A program made the position numbers and the translations under genes. Below are positions 1 to 7,884 of a stretch of 64,000 bases of DNA, in pieces. Origin of the DNA: Burkholderiales bacterium 67-32 (lineage in GTDB: Bacteria > Pseudomonadota > Gammaproteobacteria > Burkholderiales > Burkholderiaceae_B); NCBI GenBank assembly GCA_001898625.1, contig MKUP01000007.1, positions 42,385 through 106,384 of the forward strand. The letters run 5' to 3'. Each line of letters starts with the position of its first letter. Within the stretch, counting starts at the first letter, position 1. Below the pieces are notes generated by a model. That model did no database searches, had not been told where the DNA came from, and saw only the letters and a list, made by a program, of their open reading frames with translations.

Positions 1-482
1 GTGAACATCATGGGGTGGTTGTAGGCGACGATGCGGGCGCACACGCCATAGGGCTCGCGCACGGTCATGTCGACGACGCCTTCGCCCATGGGGATGGTGG
101 ACCCGCGCAGTTCATAGACCAGCCCGGCGAAGTAGTCGATGAGCTGGGTGGCGATGTCGACATCGTTCATCAGCGCGGACACGGGGTTGCCGCAGTCGAT
201 GGCGTCGATCATGGCCAGCTCTTCGCGGTGCTCGCGCATGACCTGGGCGATGCGGCGCAGCACCGCCGCGCGTTCGCCCGGCGCGGTGCGCCGCCACGAG
301 CGATAGGCCTCGTGCGCGGCGCGCACGGCGGCATCGACGTCGGCCCGGCTGGCCACCGCGCAGGGGCCCAGGTTTTCGCCAGTGGACGGGCTGAAGGAGT
401 CGGCATAGCCGCCTTCCGGTCGGTGCCAGGCGCCGCCGTAGTACAGGTCGCGGTGCCTGGGCAGCAGTTTCTCGATGGACAT
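1..482 (-). CDS. Aldehyde dehydrogenase, N-terminal 160 residues (cut by window edge)
   Basis: This is the N-terminal third of an NAD(P)-dependent aldehyde dehydrogenase. The catalytic Cys/Glu half lies outside the window. The start ATG (482-480) follows a strong AGGAGG ribosome site. The protein opens MSIEKLLPRHRDLYYGGAW and reaches REPYGVCARIVAYNHP near residue 150, the place where the family has its conserved P-x-G-V...PWN(F/Y)P segment. It is the last visible gene of a leftward operon behind a decarboxylase-like protein, an extradiol dioxygenase and an alpha/beta hydrolase. I infer oxidation of a semialdehyde or aldehyde released after ring cleavage. The family is clear; the substrate cannot be told from this part. 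Confidence 0.85.
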   Translation of the reverse strand, partial: MSIEKLLPRHRDLYYGGAWHRPEGGYADSFSPSTGENLGPCAVASRADVDAAVRAAHEAYRSWRRTAPGERAAVLRRIAQVMREHREELAMIDAIDCGNPVSALMNDVDIATQLIDYFAGLVYELRGSTIPMGEGVVDMTVREPYGVCARIVAYNHPMMF

Positions 483-539
483 GGTCTTCCTCCTGGATCG
501 TTGTTGTGTGTGTCGTGTCGTATCGGGCCGGTGGCCGCT

Positions 540-1388
540 TCAGTCCGTGGGCAGGAAGGCGCGCAGCACGCGCGTCAGCTCCCCGGGGTTGTCGCCGGCC
601 AGGTCGTGGCTGCCGTCTATCTCTTCGGCGCGGCAGCGCGGGTTGGCCAGCCGCAGCTTGTCCAGCGTGGGCGCCTCGAACATGTCGGACCGGCTGCCGC
701 GCACGAATAGCGTGGGCACCTGTAGTTCCCTGACCATGGCCCACAGGTCCGGTCCGGCCGCGGCGGGTTTGCCCTGCAGGGTCTGGCGGAAGCTGTCGCG
801 GAAATGCAGGTCGCGCTTGAGTTCGTAGCCGCCGGGAACGGGCCGCAGGAAGGCCTCGTAGCGTTTCCTGGCGGGGGCATCCGCGGGCAGGTCGGCGGGC
901 AGCCCGTGGTAGGCCAGCGCCTCGTCCACCGACGCGAACACATCCGGCTGGTTGCCGATGCGCTGGGCGACGTTGCGGCGGCCCGCGGCGGCCACGTCGG
1001 GGGCGAAGTCCAGGCAGGCCAGCGCCGCCACCCGCTCGGGGTACCAGTGCGCGGTGCACAGGCAGATGCGTCCGCCCATGGAGTGGCCGGCCAGCACGGC
1101 GCGCGGCCATTGCAGGTGGTCGAGCACGGCGACGAGGTCGCCGGCGAAGTCGCGCAGGTCGTAGTGCAGGTCGGGGCTGCGGGTGGAGTCGCCGAAGCCG
1201 CGCAGGTCGACGGCGACCACTTCGCGGTCGGTGGCCAGGGCCTCGGCGATGCCGGTCCAGTCGTACGAGAAATACGACAGGCCGTGCGCGATGAGGACGG
1301 GGGTGGCGCCGGGGGCGCCGAAGCGGCGGTAGAAGATCCCGACGTCGCCGCTGCGGGCGGTGCCGGTGCGATGGGCTAGGGGGGCCAT
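540..1388 (-). CDS. Alpha/beta hydrolase, probable meta-cleavage product hydrolase
   Basis: Alpha/beta-hydrolase fold enzyme of 282 residues, the usual length for MhpC/BphD-type C-C bond hydrolases. Visible features are the oxyanion strand LIAHGLSY (32-39), the nucleophile elbow GHSMGG with Ser103, the segment DLRGFGDS (61-68), and a C-terminal GSHDLAGDNP that supplies the triad His near 261. There is no signal peptide, so it should act in the cytoplasm. It lies directly downstream of an MhpB-type dioxygenase on the same strand, which makes hydrolysis of the ring-fission product the natural role. An esterase acting elsewhere in the pathway is possible. AGGACAC precedes the ATG at 1388. Confidence 0.8.
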   Translation of the reverse strand: MAPLAHRTGTARSGDVGIFYRRFGAPGATPVLIAHGLSYFSYDWTGIAEALATDREVVAVDLRGFGDSTRSPDLHYDLRDFAGDLVAVLDHLQWPRAVLAGHSMGGRICLCTAHWYPERVAALACLDFAPDVAAAGRRNVAQRIGNQPDVFASVDEALAYHGLPADLPADAPARKRYEAFLRPVPGGYELKRDLHFRDSFRQTLQGKPAAAGPDLWAMVRELQVPTLFVRGSRSDMFEAPTLDKLRLANPRCRAEEIDGSHDLAGDNPGELTRVLRAFLPTD

Positions 1389-1419
1389 GGTGTGTCCTGG
1401 TCGATTCGGGGTCGGTGCT

Positions 1420-2358
1420 TCAGCCGGCGGTGACGATGCCCATGCCGGTCAGCCACTCGGGAATGATCCGGTAGTAGCGCACCTGCATGGGATGCGTCTC
1501 GATCGCGCGGGCGGCGGCCGCGGCGGCGACCCAGGCCCGGATCTCGTGTCCGCCGAAGCCGCCCTGGCGGTCGATCTGGGCATCGTCGATGGCATCCAGG
1601 GCATCGGTGTCGTAGGCGCACAGCTTGGCCATGAAGGCCTCGTCCCAGGCGCGGTCGGGGGGCATGCAGGGACCCTTGCCGACGACCAGGTCGCGGCCGG
1701 CCTGGATCACGCGTGCCTCACGCGCGGCCAGTTCCTCGGGTGTGGGGGTATGCCGCTTGACCAGCCGCTGCGCGATGTCGTGCGGCACCTGCCGCAGGCG
1801 CGGCGTGGGAGGGTCGTGCGACAGGCCGCCCGAGCCGATGATGGTCACGCGCAGGCCGCGCGTGGCCAGGAAGCGGCCCACGGCCTCGCCGAACAGGCGC
1901 GACCGGCGCATGGAAGGGCGCGGGTCGGCGGCGCAGTTCAGGAAGATGGGCAGCACGTCGTAGCGCGCCAGCGCGCCGGTCAACTGCGTCAGCGAGATGG
2001 CGTTGCCGTGGTCCACGCACATGTCGTAGGAAATGGCGGTGTCCAGGTCCTCGCGGTGCAGCGTCCGGGCGCATTCCAGCGCCAGTTCGGTGGGCACGCG
2101 CAGCGGGCCGCCGGGCAGCCCCCAGTCGCGCGTGCCGTGCGCTGCCAGGCCCAGGCAGAACGCGGGCATCAGGTCGTAGAAGAAGCCATTGAAATGGTCG
2201 GGGCCGAAGCTGACCACGAGGTCGGGCGCGAAGGCATGGACTTCGCGCGAGACCGTTTCCATCTCGTCGAAGAAGGCGCGCTGGCCCTCGGGGTCGGACG
2301 CCTCGATGTCCGTCATCATGAGCGGACTGTGCGAGCAGCAGATCAGTTGCGCGGGCAT
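1420..2358 (-). CDS. mhpB: Class III extradiol dioxygenase, MhpB-like (2,3-dihydroxyphenylpropionate 1,2-dioxygenase family)
   Basis: This 312-residue LigB-superfamily ring-cleaving dioxygenase resembles E. coli MhpB (314 residues) along its whole length: HSPLM near the start, FGPDHFNGFFYDLMP at 51-65, the catalytic-His region DMCVDHGNA (His117), and GSGGLSHDPP (His181). These match the paired His residues of MhpB. The likely reaction is Fe(II)-dependent meta cleavage of a catechol with a 3-side chain, in the cytoplasm. The gene is second in the leftward operon, 9 bp after the decarboxylase-like gene, with AGGAGCC before its ATG. Its exact substrate may differ from dihydroxyphenylpropionate because the usual MhpA, MhpD, MhpE and MhpF partners are not seen here. 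Confidence 0.85.
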   Translation of the reverse strand: MPAQLICCSHSPLMMTDIEASDPEGQRAFFDEMETVSREVHAFAPDLVVSFGPDHFNGFFYDLMPAFCLGLAAHGTRDWGLPGGPLRVPTELALECARTLHREDLDTAISYDMCVDHGNAISLTQLTGALARYDVLPIFLNCAADPRPSMRRSRLFGEAVGRFLATRGLRVTIIGSGGLSHDPPTPRLRQVPHDIAQRLVKRHTPTPEELAAREARVIQAGRDLVVGKGPCMPPDRAWDEAFMAKLCAYDTDALDAIDDAQIDRQGGFGGHEIRAWVAAAAAARAIETHPMQVRYYRIIPEWLTGMGIVTAG

Positions 2359-2367
2359 GGGCGGCTC

Positions 2368-3360
2368 CTAGATGTGGACGGGATCGAGCGTGCTGGCCGC
2401 GAACAGTTCGTCCACGCCCAATTGCCGCACGGCCAGTCCCTGTTCATGCGAATAGCGCGTCATCGCTTCCAGCGTCTTGCGGTTGGCTTCCACGCCGTAG
2501 GGCCAGAAGTCCCGGCCCATGACGGCTTCGGTCGATTCCAGCTCGGCGGTCACCCATGGCAGTCCGATTTTCAGCGCGGTGACTTCGCGCAGGTCGCGCT
2601 CGGCGATTTCCTTGGCCTGGGCGAAGGCCTTGTACAGGCTGGAAGGCAGCCACGGATGCGCCTGGGCGAGATCCTGGCGCACGCCCAGCGCGTGCATGAT
2701 GGGGAACAGGCCGGTGCGGGCGTAGTACGCCTGTTCGACCGCGCGGTAGTCGGGGTACAGGCGCTGTACGTGGGGATGGCCATCGAGCAGGCACGAGGGC
2801 GCGCGGGCGGAGATGACGGCGTCCAGTTCGCCATTCGCCAGCAGGCTCGACAGCGAGCGGCCCTCGGGCGCGCCCGACAGCGGGAAGCCGGGCGGGAGGT
2901 TGAGCGGGAACTTGTCCTTGCGGCCGTACTGTTCCAGGCCGCCCTGGACCCAATTGATGTCCGCGGCCTCGATGCCGTATTCATCCTTCAGGAAACCTCG
3001 CACCCACAGCACGGCGGACATCTGGTACTCGGGTAGGCCGATGCGCTTGCCGCGCAGGTCGGCCGCGCTGGCAATGCCGCGGTCGTTGCGGATGTAGATG
3101 GCGGAGTGGCGGAAGGTGCGCGACAGGAAGACGGGCAGGGCGACGTAGGGAGCGATGCCGCGGGACAACGCGATCAGGAACGGACTGAAGCCGATCTCGG
3201 CGACGTCGAATTCCCCGTGGAAATAGGCACGATGGAAACATTCCTCCACCGGCATGGGAAGGTAGTTGACCTCGCAGCCTTCGACGGTGACGCGGCCGTC
3301 CAGCAACGGACGGACCCGGTCATAGTCCCAGGTGGCGATGGTGATGGGTAAGCGGGCCAT
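2368..3360 (-). CDS. 4,5-dihydroxyphthalate decarboxylase-like protein (Pht5 family)
   Basis: A 330-residue protein related to 4,5-dihydroxyphthalate decarboxylase, a family that has the fold of periplasmic binding proteins. It begins MARLPITIATWDYDRVRPLL and carries VEECFHRAYFHGEFDVAEIG (about 38-57) and RGKRIGLPEYQMSAVLWVRG (about 103-122), segments typical of the family. It has no signal peptide, which favours a cytoplasmic enzyme over an ABC binding protein. It heads the leftward operon with MhpB, a hydrolase and an aldehyde dehydrogenase. I infer decarboxylation of a dihydroxylated aromatic acid to give the catechol that MhpB cleaves. A binding-protein role cannot be excluded from sequence alone. 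Confidence 0.75.
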   Translation of the reverse strand: MARLPITIATWDYDRVRPLLDGRVTVEGCEVNYLPMPVEECFHRAYFHGEFDVAEIGFSPFLIALSRGIAPYVALPVFLSRTFRHSAIYIRNDRGIASAADLRGKRIGLPEYQMSAVLWVRGFLKDEYGIEAADINWVQGGLEQYGRKDKFPLNLPPGFPLSGAPEGRSLSSLLANGELDAVISARAPSCLLDGHPHVQRLYPDYRAVEQAYYARTGLFPIMHALGVRQDLAQAHPWLPSSLYKAFAQAKEIAERDLREVTALKIGLPWVTAELESTEAVMGRDFWPYGVEANRKTLEAMTRYSHEQGLAVRQLGVDELFAASTLDPVHI

Positions 3361-3399
3361 GATGCTCCTGCGGTTCGATCATTGGCGGCCATTCTAGAC

Positions 3400-3429
3400 C
3401 TCAAAAAATCAAAAGTATAGATTTTTGAG
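3400..3429. promoter_or_regulatory. 30-bp inverted repeat in divergent promoter (candidate operator)
   Basis: CTCAAAAA (3400-3407) and TTTTTGAG (3422-3429) form perfect 8-bp arms around a 14-bp spacer, between the divergent decarboxylase operon and the tctC gene. On the minus strand the spacer contains TATACT (3419-3414), a good sigma-70 -10 hexamer for the decarboxylase operon. A dimeric repressor bound here would control both directions. No regulator gene adjoins it inside the window, so the cognate protein is unknown. Confidence 0.5.
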
Positions 3430-3510
3430 CTTTAGAGGTTTAGCATCGACGCTGCGCAGGCCGGACCCTCCATTCGAAAGACATAGGCGTGCGCATACGA
3501 GGAGACTTCC

Positions 3511-4479
3511 ATGCACCGATCCATCGCGCGTTGCGCGCTTGCCGCCGTGTTCGTCTGCGCGTCCGCGGCGGCCCAGAAACCTTCCTATCCCGACCGGCCC
3601 GTGCGCGTGGTCGTGCCCTATGGGCCGGGCACGGCGCCGGACCTGATCGCGCGCGTCGTGAGCGAACAACTGTCGCGCCAGACCGGCCAATCCTTCGTGG
3701 TCGAGAACAAGCTGGGCGCCGGTGGCAAGATAGGCACCGAGGCCGTGGCCGACGCCAAGGCCGACGGCTATACCCTGCTGCTGGGCGGCAAGGACACGCA
3801 CGGCATCCTGACCCATCTCTATCCCGACTGGCGCATCAAGCCGGAGAGGGACTTCGCGCCCGTCGCGCTGCTGGCCCGCATCCAGAACGTGCTGCTGGCC
3901 AGCCCCAAGCTGCCGGCCTCGAACCCGCAGGAATTCATCGCGCTGGCCAGGCAGAAGGAACTGCGCTACGGCACGCCCGGCATCGGCACCAATCTGCACC
4001 TGGCCGCCGCCTACCTGCAAAGCAACTATGGGCTCAAGCTGCTGCACATCCCGTACAGCCGCAGCTTCGCCGAAGCCCTGCCGGCGCTGGCGCGCGGCGA
4101 GCTGGACCTGGTGGTGGCCGGCCTGCCGCCGGCCATGCCGCTGCTCAAGGACGGCCGCATCAAGGCCATTGCCGTGACGGGCACGCAGCGCTCGCGCTTC
4201 GCGCCGGACATCCCCACCTTCGCCGAGTCCGGCGTGTCGGGCCTGGAGTCCGGCGGCTGGTTCGCGCTGTTCGCCCCCAAGGGCACGCCCCAGGCCGCCG
4301 TGGATTCGCTGTCGAAGATGGTGGCGACCGCGCTGCGCGAGCCCGCCGTGGCCGAGAAACTGTCAGGTGTCTATGCCGACCCGGCCCCGTCGTCGCCCGC
4401 CGAGCTGGCCAAGCTGGTCGCCGACGAAACGCAGCGCTGGGGCAAGGTCGTGGCCGACACCGGCATAAAAATCGAGTAG
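3511..4479 (+). CDS. Bug-family (TctC) periplasmic substrate-binding protein
   Basis: A 322-residue tripartite-tricarboxylate-type binding protein. A Sec signal peptide (MHRSIARCALAAVFVCASAA, cleaved around residue 21) leads into the family hallmark YPDRPVRVVVPYGPGTAPD. Later come VVENKLGAGGKIGT (ligand loop), LHIPY, and FAPKGTP in the C-terminal half. It should bind an organic anion in the periplasm. No TctAB membrane genes are nearby, as is common for orphan Bug proteins in this bacterial family. GAGGAG lies 6 bp before the ATG. Divergence from the ring-cleavage operon suggests the ligand is that pathway's aromatic acid; this is inference. Confidence 0.9.
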   Translation: MHRSIARCALAAVFVCASAAAQKPSYPDRPVRVVVPYGPGTAPDLIARVVSEQLSRQTGQSFVVENKLGAGGKIGTEAVADAKADGYTLLLGGKDTHGILTHLYPDWRIKPERDFAPVALLARIQNVLLASPKLPASNPQEFIALARQKELRYGTPGIGTNLHLAAAYLQSNYGLKLLHIPYSRSFAEALPALARGELDLVVAGLPPAMPLLKDGRIKAIAVTGTQRSRFAPDIPTFAESGVSGLESGGWFALFAPKGTPQAAVDSLSKMVATALREPAVAEKLSGVYADPAPSSPAELAKLVADETQRWGKVVADTGIKIE

Positions 4480-4487
4480 AAGAAGAG

Positions 4488-4747
4488 GATCCCCCCTACG
4501 CGCTGACGCGCGCCCCCCAGGGGGCGATGCGGGTGGACCGGCGGAGCCGGATCCACCGCATCCTGGGTCTAGAGAAAGTATCTTGGACTGAAGCACGGTT
4601 GCTATCGCTGGCTGCCCGCGGTAGCAACGGTGTGGCGTACCAAGAAACAGGCACTAGACCCAGGGCGCCGCGGATCCGGCTTTGCCGGTCCGCCAGCGTC
4701 GCCCCCTTGAGGGGGCCCGCGTCAGCGGGTAGGGGGTGGGCTTCCCC
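4488..4747. repeat. Composite inverted intergenic repeat, copy R1 (arm A ... core ... arm B inverted)
   Basis: This 260-bp element fills the gap between two convergent genes. The left arm (about 4488-4570) carries CCCCCTACGCGCTGACGCG, a CGCCCCCC/GGGGGCG pair and GGTGGACCGGCGGAGCCGG. The right arm (about 4660-4747) is a diverged inverted copy with GGGCCCCCTCAAGGGGGCG and GCGGACCGGCAAAGCCGG when read on the minus strand. Both arms end inward in CTGGGTCTAG. The roughly 80-bp core holds further nested pairs (TCTTGG/CCAAGA and GGTTGCTA/TAGCAACG). The whole element could fold into one long hairpin, or each arm into serial small hairpins. Related arms occur at 39113-39345, 40165-40240 and 30419-30450. 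A bidirectional terminator role is inferred from its position after both stop codons. Confidence 0.8.
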
Positions 4748-4753
4748 CTGGGG

Positions 4754-5596
4754 CTAAAACAGTACCGTCGACAGTTTGCGGCGGTATTGCGAGACCAGCT
4801 CGGGTTGGGCCGAGGCCATGTCGAAGACCGCGATGAGGGTCTTGCGGCCGATCTCTTCCTGGAAGCCGCGGTCGCGCTGGACGATTTCCAGCAACTCGTC
4901 CATCGCGCCGGCCCAGGCGCGGCGGGCGATGCGTTTGTTGGCGAGGTCCAGGCGGGCCTGGAGGTCGGCGGGGTTCTGCTGGATGCGGGCGATCAGTTCC
5001 GTTTCTTCGGGCGAATCCTGGGCCTGCTCGACGGCATTCAGCGCGGTTTCGAGGTTGGCGTAGTGCGGCTCCGCCTTGGCCTGCGGCGTGAGCAGCGCGA
5101 ACTGGGCCTTGGCGTCTTCGGGGCGGCCGGTGGTCAGCAGCAACTCGACGTAGTCCATGCGCGCCGGATCGTAGGCCGGATCCAGGACCAGCGCCGCGCG
5201 CAGGTGTTTCTCGGCGGTGGCGATGTCTCCGGCCTGCATGGCGGCCATGGCCTGCTGGTGTTCCTGTTCGTGGGGCAGCGGCAGCAGGCGGTCGATGAAG
5301 GCTCGGACCTGGCCTTCCGGCAGCGCGCCGTTGAACTGGTCGACCGGGCGTCCATCCAGGATGGCGACCACCAGGGGAATGCTGCGCGCCTGGAAGTGGG
5401 CGGCCAGTTGCTGGTTTTCGTCGACGTTGACCTTGACCAGCTTGAAGGCGCCGCCGTAGTCGCGCTCCAGCTTTTCGAGGATGGGGGTCAGCGAGCGGCA
5501 GGGGCCGCACCAGGGGGCCCAGAAATCGACCAGAACCGGCTTTTCGCGCGAGGCCTGCAAGACCTCGGCTTCGAAATTGGCGAGCGTGACATCCAT
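4754..5596 (-). CDS. cnoX: CnoX/YbbN-type thioredoxin with C-terminal TPR region
   Basis: A 280-residue fusion of an N-terminal thioredoxin domain (about 1-110) and a helical TPR-like tail (about 115-280), the arrangement of E. coli CnoX/YbbN, a co-chaperone that protects proteins from oxidative aggregation and hands them to GroEL/DnaK. The active site is WAPWCGPCR with Cys30 and Cys33, a full redox CxxC as in many non-enteric homologues, whereas E. coli CnoX lacks the first Cys. The cis-Pro region reads RSIPLV. The TPR part has repeats such as GDIATAEKHLRAALVLDP. It is cytoplasmic and monocistronic, and converges on the repeat element. Confidence 0.88.
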   Translation of the reverse strand: MDVTLANFEAEVLQASREKPVLVDFWAPWCGPCRSLTPILEKLERDYGGAFKLVKVNVDENQQLAAHFQARSIPLVVAILDGRPVDQFNGALPEGQVRAFIDRLLPLPHEQEHQQAMAAMQAGDIATAEKHLRAALVLDPAYDPARMDYVELLLTTGRPEDAKAQFALLTPQAKAEPHYANLETALNAVEQAQDSPEETELIARIQQNPADLQARLDLANKRIARRAWAGAMDELLEIVQRDRGFQEEIGRKTLIAVFDMASAQPELVSQYRRKLSTVLF

Positions 5597-5644
5597 ACCG
5601 GGAATCCTATGGCTATGAAGCAGTAAGCAAACAGAGATTGTGCT

Positions 5645-6604
5645 TCATTTTTCCCGAGGGCGGGTCGGGTCCCCGGTTGCGGCCGCATCGTGCGCGAAGG
5701 CCCGCAGGTAGGCCGTCAGGCGCCGCACGCCGGGCGTGGCAAGCTTGCGCGCGTGGGAGATCAGGTAGAACGAGCGGTCGAGGCGGGGCAGGTCCGTGGG
5801 CAGCTCGACCAGTTCGCCGGTCGCCAGCATGTCGCTGACCACCCAGCGCGACAGGCAGGTGATGCCCAGCCCGCCCGCGGCGGCGCGCTTGATCGCCTCC
5901 GAATTGCCGAACTCGATGCCCGATTTCATGTGATGCAGATGCGGGGTCAGCGCCTCGCGTATGGTCTCGCGGGTGCCGGAGCCTTCCTCGCGCAGCAGCC
6001 ACGTGGCGGCGCGCAACTGGGCGGTGGCGACCCGTCCGCCCGGCGGCGGCACGATGGGGTCGCGCGCCCCGGCCACGATCACGAGTTCGTCGGTCAGCCA
6101 GGGTTCCACGGTCAGCTCGGGCTGTTCGCACGGCCCCTCGACCAGGGCCAGGTCCAGCTCGAAGTTCACCACCTGGGTGGCGATGGCCAGTGTGTTGGCG
6201 ATGGCGACGTGGGCGGTCCATTGCGGCTGTCCGCTGTCCGCCAGGTCGCGCTGGAAACCCGCCAGCAGAGTGGGCAGCACGTAGTTGCCGATGGTGGTGC
6301 TGGCGCCGATGCGCAATACGCCCACGTGGCCCTGGCCGTCGCGGGCCCAGCGCTCGATCGCGGTGGCGCGGTCCAGCAGCTCGCGCGCCTGGGGCAGCAA
6401 TTCCCGGCCGTTGTCGTTGAGCACCAGGCGCTTGCCTACCCGGTCGAACAAGGCCATGTCCAAGGCCCGCTCCAGGTCGTTCAGCGCCGCGCTGGTGGCG
6501 GACTGGGACAGCGCCACGGCCGCGGCGGCGGCGCTGGTGCTGCCGGTGTCCGCGACGGCGGCGAATATCTGCAATTGGCGCAGGGTCAGGCGCAGGGCTT
6601 CCAT
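5645..6604 (-). CDS. LysR-family regulator, YeiE-like
   Basis: A LysR-type transcription factor of 319 residues from the ATG at 6604. This start places the helix-turn-helix right after MEALRLTLRQLQIFAAVADT; an in-frame start at 6691 would add 29 unlikely residues. The DNA-binding region (about 5-64) shows SQSATSAALNDLERAL and LFDRVGKRLVL. An effector domain follows (GVLRIGASTTIGNYVLPTLL, then LREEGSGTRETI). It is divergent from a YeiH-type transporter, as yeiE is from yeiH in enteric bacteria, so control of that gene is the likely job. The C-terminal tail DPTRPREK is short and unstructured. Confidence 0.88.
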   Translation of the reverse strand: MEALRLTLRQLQIFAAVADTGSTSAAAAAVALSQSATSAALNDLERALDMALFDRVGKRLVLNDNGRELLPQARELLDRATAIERWARDGQGHVGVLRIGASTTIGNYVLPTLLAGFQRDLADSGQPQWTAHVAIANTLAIATQVVNFELDLALVEGPCEQPELTVEPWLTDELVIVAGARDPIVPPPGGRVATAQLRAATWLLREEGSGTRETIREALTPHLHHMKSGIEFGNSEAIKRAAAGGLGITCLSRWVVSDMLATGELVELPTDLPRLDRSFYLISHARKLATPGVRRLTAYLRAFAHDAAATGDPTRPREK

Positions 6605-6713
6605 ATAACTCGAATTACCAGTTTTCCAGCTTGAATATACAAAAATAAACCGTTTTGACGGATCGAAGGGCTTGCTTAGAGTGGAGGGCATTCATTCCAG
6701 AAGTTATTAGCTT

Positions 6714-7805
6714 ATGTCGAATTCGTCTGCTACCCACGTCACTGCCGCCGGCCATCCCTCCCAGGGCAAGGCCGGATTCTTCAGGCAGGCGGCTCCCGGC
6801 CTCCTGCTGGCCTCGGCTATCGGGGTTGCCGCGATGGGGCTGGCGGGGTGGGATTTCTTCGCCAGCCGGGGGTTCAGCGCGCTGACGCTGGCCATCGTGC
6901 TGGGCATGCTGGTGGGCAACACCGTCTATCCGCGCATCGCGGCGCCCAGCGCGGTCGGGGTGGGCGTCGCCAAGCAGACCCTGTTGCGCGCGGGCGTCAT
7001 CCTGTATGGCCTGCGCCTGACCTGGCAGGACATAGGCGGCGTCGGCGCCGCGGGCGTGGCCATCGACGCGGTCATGCTGCTGTCGACCTTCGGCCTGGCC
7101 TGGCTGGTGGGCACGCGGGTGTTCAAGCTCGACCGGACCTCGGCCTGGCTGATCGGCGCCGGCGGTTCCATCTGCGGCGCGGCCGCGGTCATGGCGACCG
7201 CGCCGGTCCTGCGCGCCAAGGCCGACCAGGTCGCGGTGGCGGTGGCGACCGTGGTGGTGTTCGGCACGGTGTCGATGTTCCTCTACCCCTTCCTGTACGA
7301 GCTGAACCAGCAGTGGGGCCTGATCCCCGGCGGCACGCACGGTTTCGGCGTCTACGTCGGCTCCACGGTGCATGAGGTGGCCCAGGTCATCGCCGCGGCC
7401 CGCGCGGTGGGAACCGAGGCGGCCGACACCGCCGTGATCGCCAAGATGGTGCGCGTCATGATGCTGGCCCCGTTCCTGCTGGCGCTGTCCGCCTGGCTGG
7501 CCTGGGAATGCGCGCGCGGCAAGGCCGAAGACAAGGGCGAGAGCAGCGGCCTGTGCATCCCCTGGTTCGCCGTGGGCTTCATCGCCATGGTCGTGTTCAA
7601 TTCGCTGGTGGCCATCCCCGACTGGCTGATGTCGGCCGCGATCGACTTCGACACCCTGCTGCTGGCCATCGCGATGGCCGCGCTGGGGCTGACCACCCAC
7701 GTCGGCGCCATCCGCCGCGCCGGGTTGCGTCCGCTGCTGCTGGCCGGACTGTTGTTCGTCTGGCTGGTGGGCGGCGGAGCGTTGGTCAATGCGCTGATCG
7801 GCTAG
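6714..7805 (+). CDS. yeiH: YeiH/UPF0324 family membrane protein (putative sulfate/anion exporter family)
   Basis: A 363-residue integral membrane protein with about ten hydrophobic segments, of the YeiH (PF03601) family often called putative sulfate exporters. Family signatures are LTLAIVLGMLVGN (about 57-69), LRAGVILYGLRLT (about 87-99) and the glycine-rich GAGGSICGAAAVMATAPVL (about 145-163), with VGSTVHEVAQVIAAA in the middle. The first 25 residues are polar and cytoplasmic. A divergent LysR regulator (start 6604) leaves a 109-bp intergenic region with space for LysR boxes and two promoters. The substrate is not established for the family. Confidence 0.88.
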   Translation: MSNSSATHVTAAGHPSQGKAGFFRQAAPGLLLASAIGVAAMGLAGWDFFASRGFSALTLAIVLGMLVGNTVYPRIAAPSAVGVGVAKQTLLRAGVILYGLRLTWQDIGGVGAAGVAIDAVMLLSTFGLAWLVGTRVFKLDRTSAWLIGAGGSICGAAAVMATAPVLRAKADQVAVAVATVVVFGTVSMFLYPFLYELNQQWGLIPGGTHGFGVYVGSTVHEVAQVIAAARAVGTEAADTAVIAKMVRVMMLAPFLLALSAWLAWECARGKAEDKGESSGLCIPWFAVGFIAMVVFNSLVAIPDWLMSAAIDFDTLLLAIAMAALGLTTHVGAIRRAGLRPLLLAGLLFVWLVGGGALVNALIG

Positions 7806-7884
7806 TTCTCAGCAACGCCATACGGCCGTGCCGGAGTGATATAGACTACTCGGCTCGCTCGGCTAACTGGGATGTTGCAGAGGT

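Noticed and set aside
1-482. The aldehyde dehydrogenase as the missing 2-aminomuconate semialdehyde dehydrogenase of the aminophenol operon
   Set aside because: It lies 57 kb away in a different operon with its own ring-cleavage enzyme, so no linkage can be claimed.
1360-3036. A 558-codon plus-strand open frame opposite mhpB and the decarboxylase gene
   Set aside because: The minus-strand genes have conserved catalytic residues, lengths and ribosome sites; the plus-strand reading does not.
4488-4747. Insertion sequence with terminal inverted repeats
   Set aside because: The arms look like terminal repeats, but there is no transposase, no clear target duplication, and a core of only about 80 bp. 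It is recorded as a repeat element instead.
3489-4757. A 422-codon frame running from tctC through the repeat element
   Set aside because: It is the wrong frame of tctC and continues only because the repeat lacks stops in that frame.
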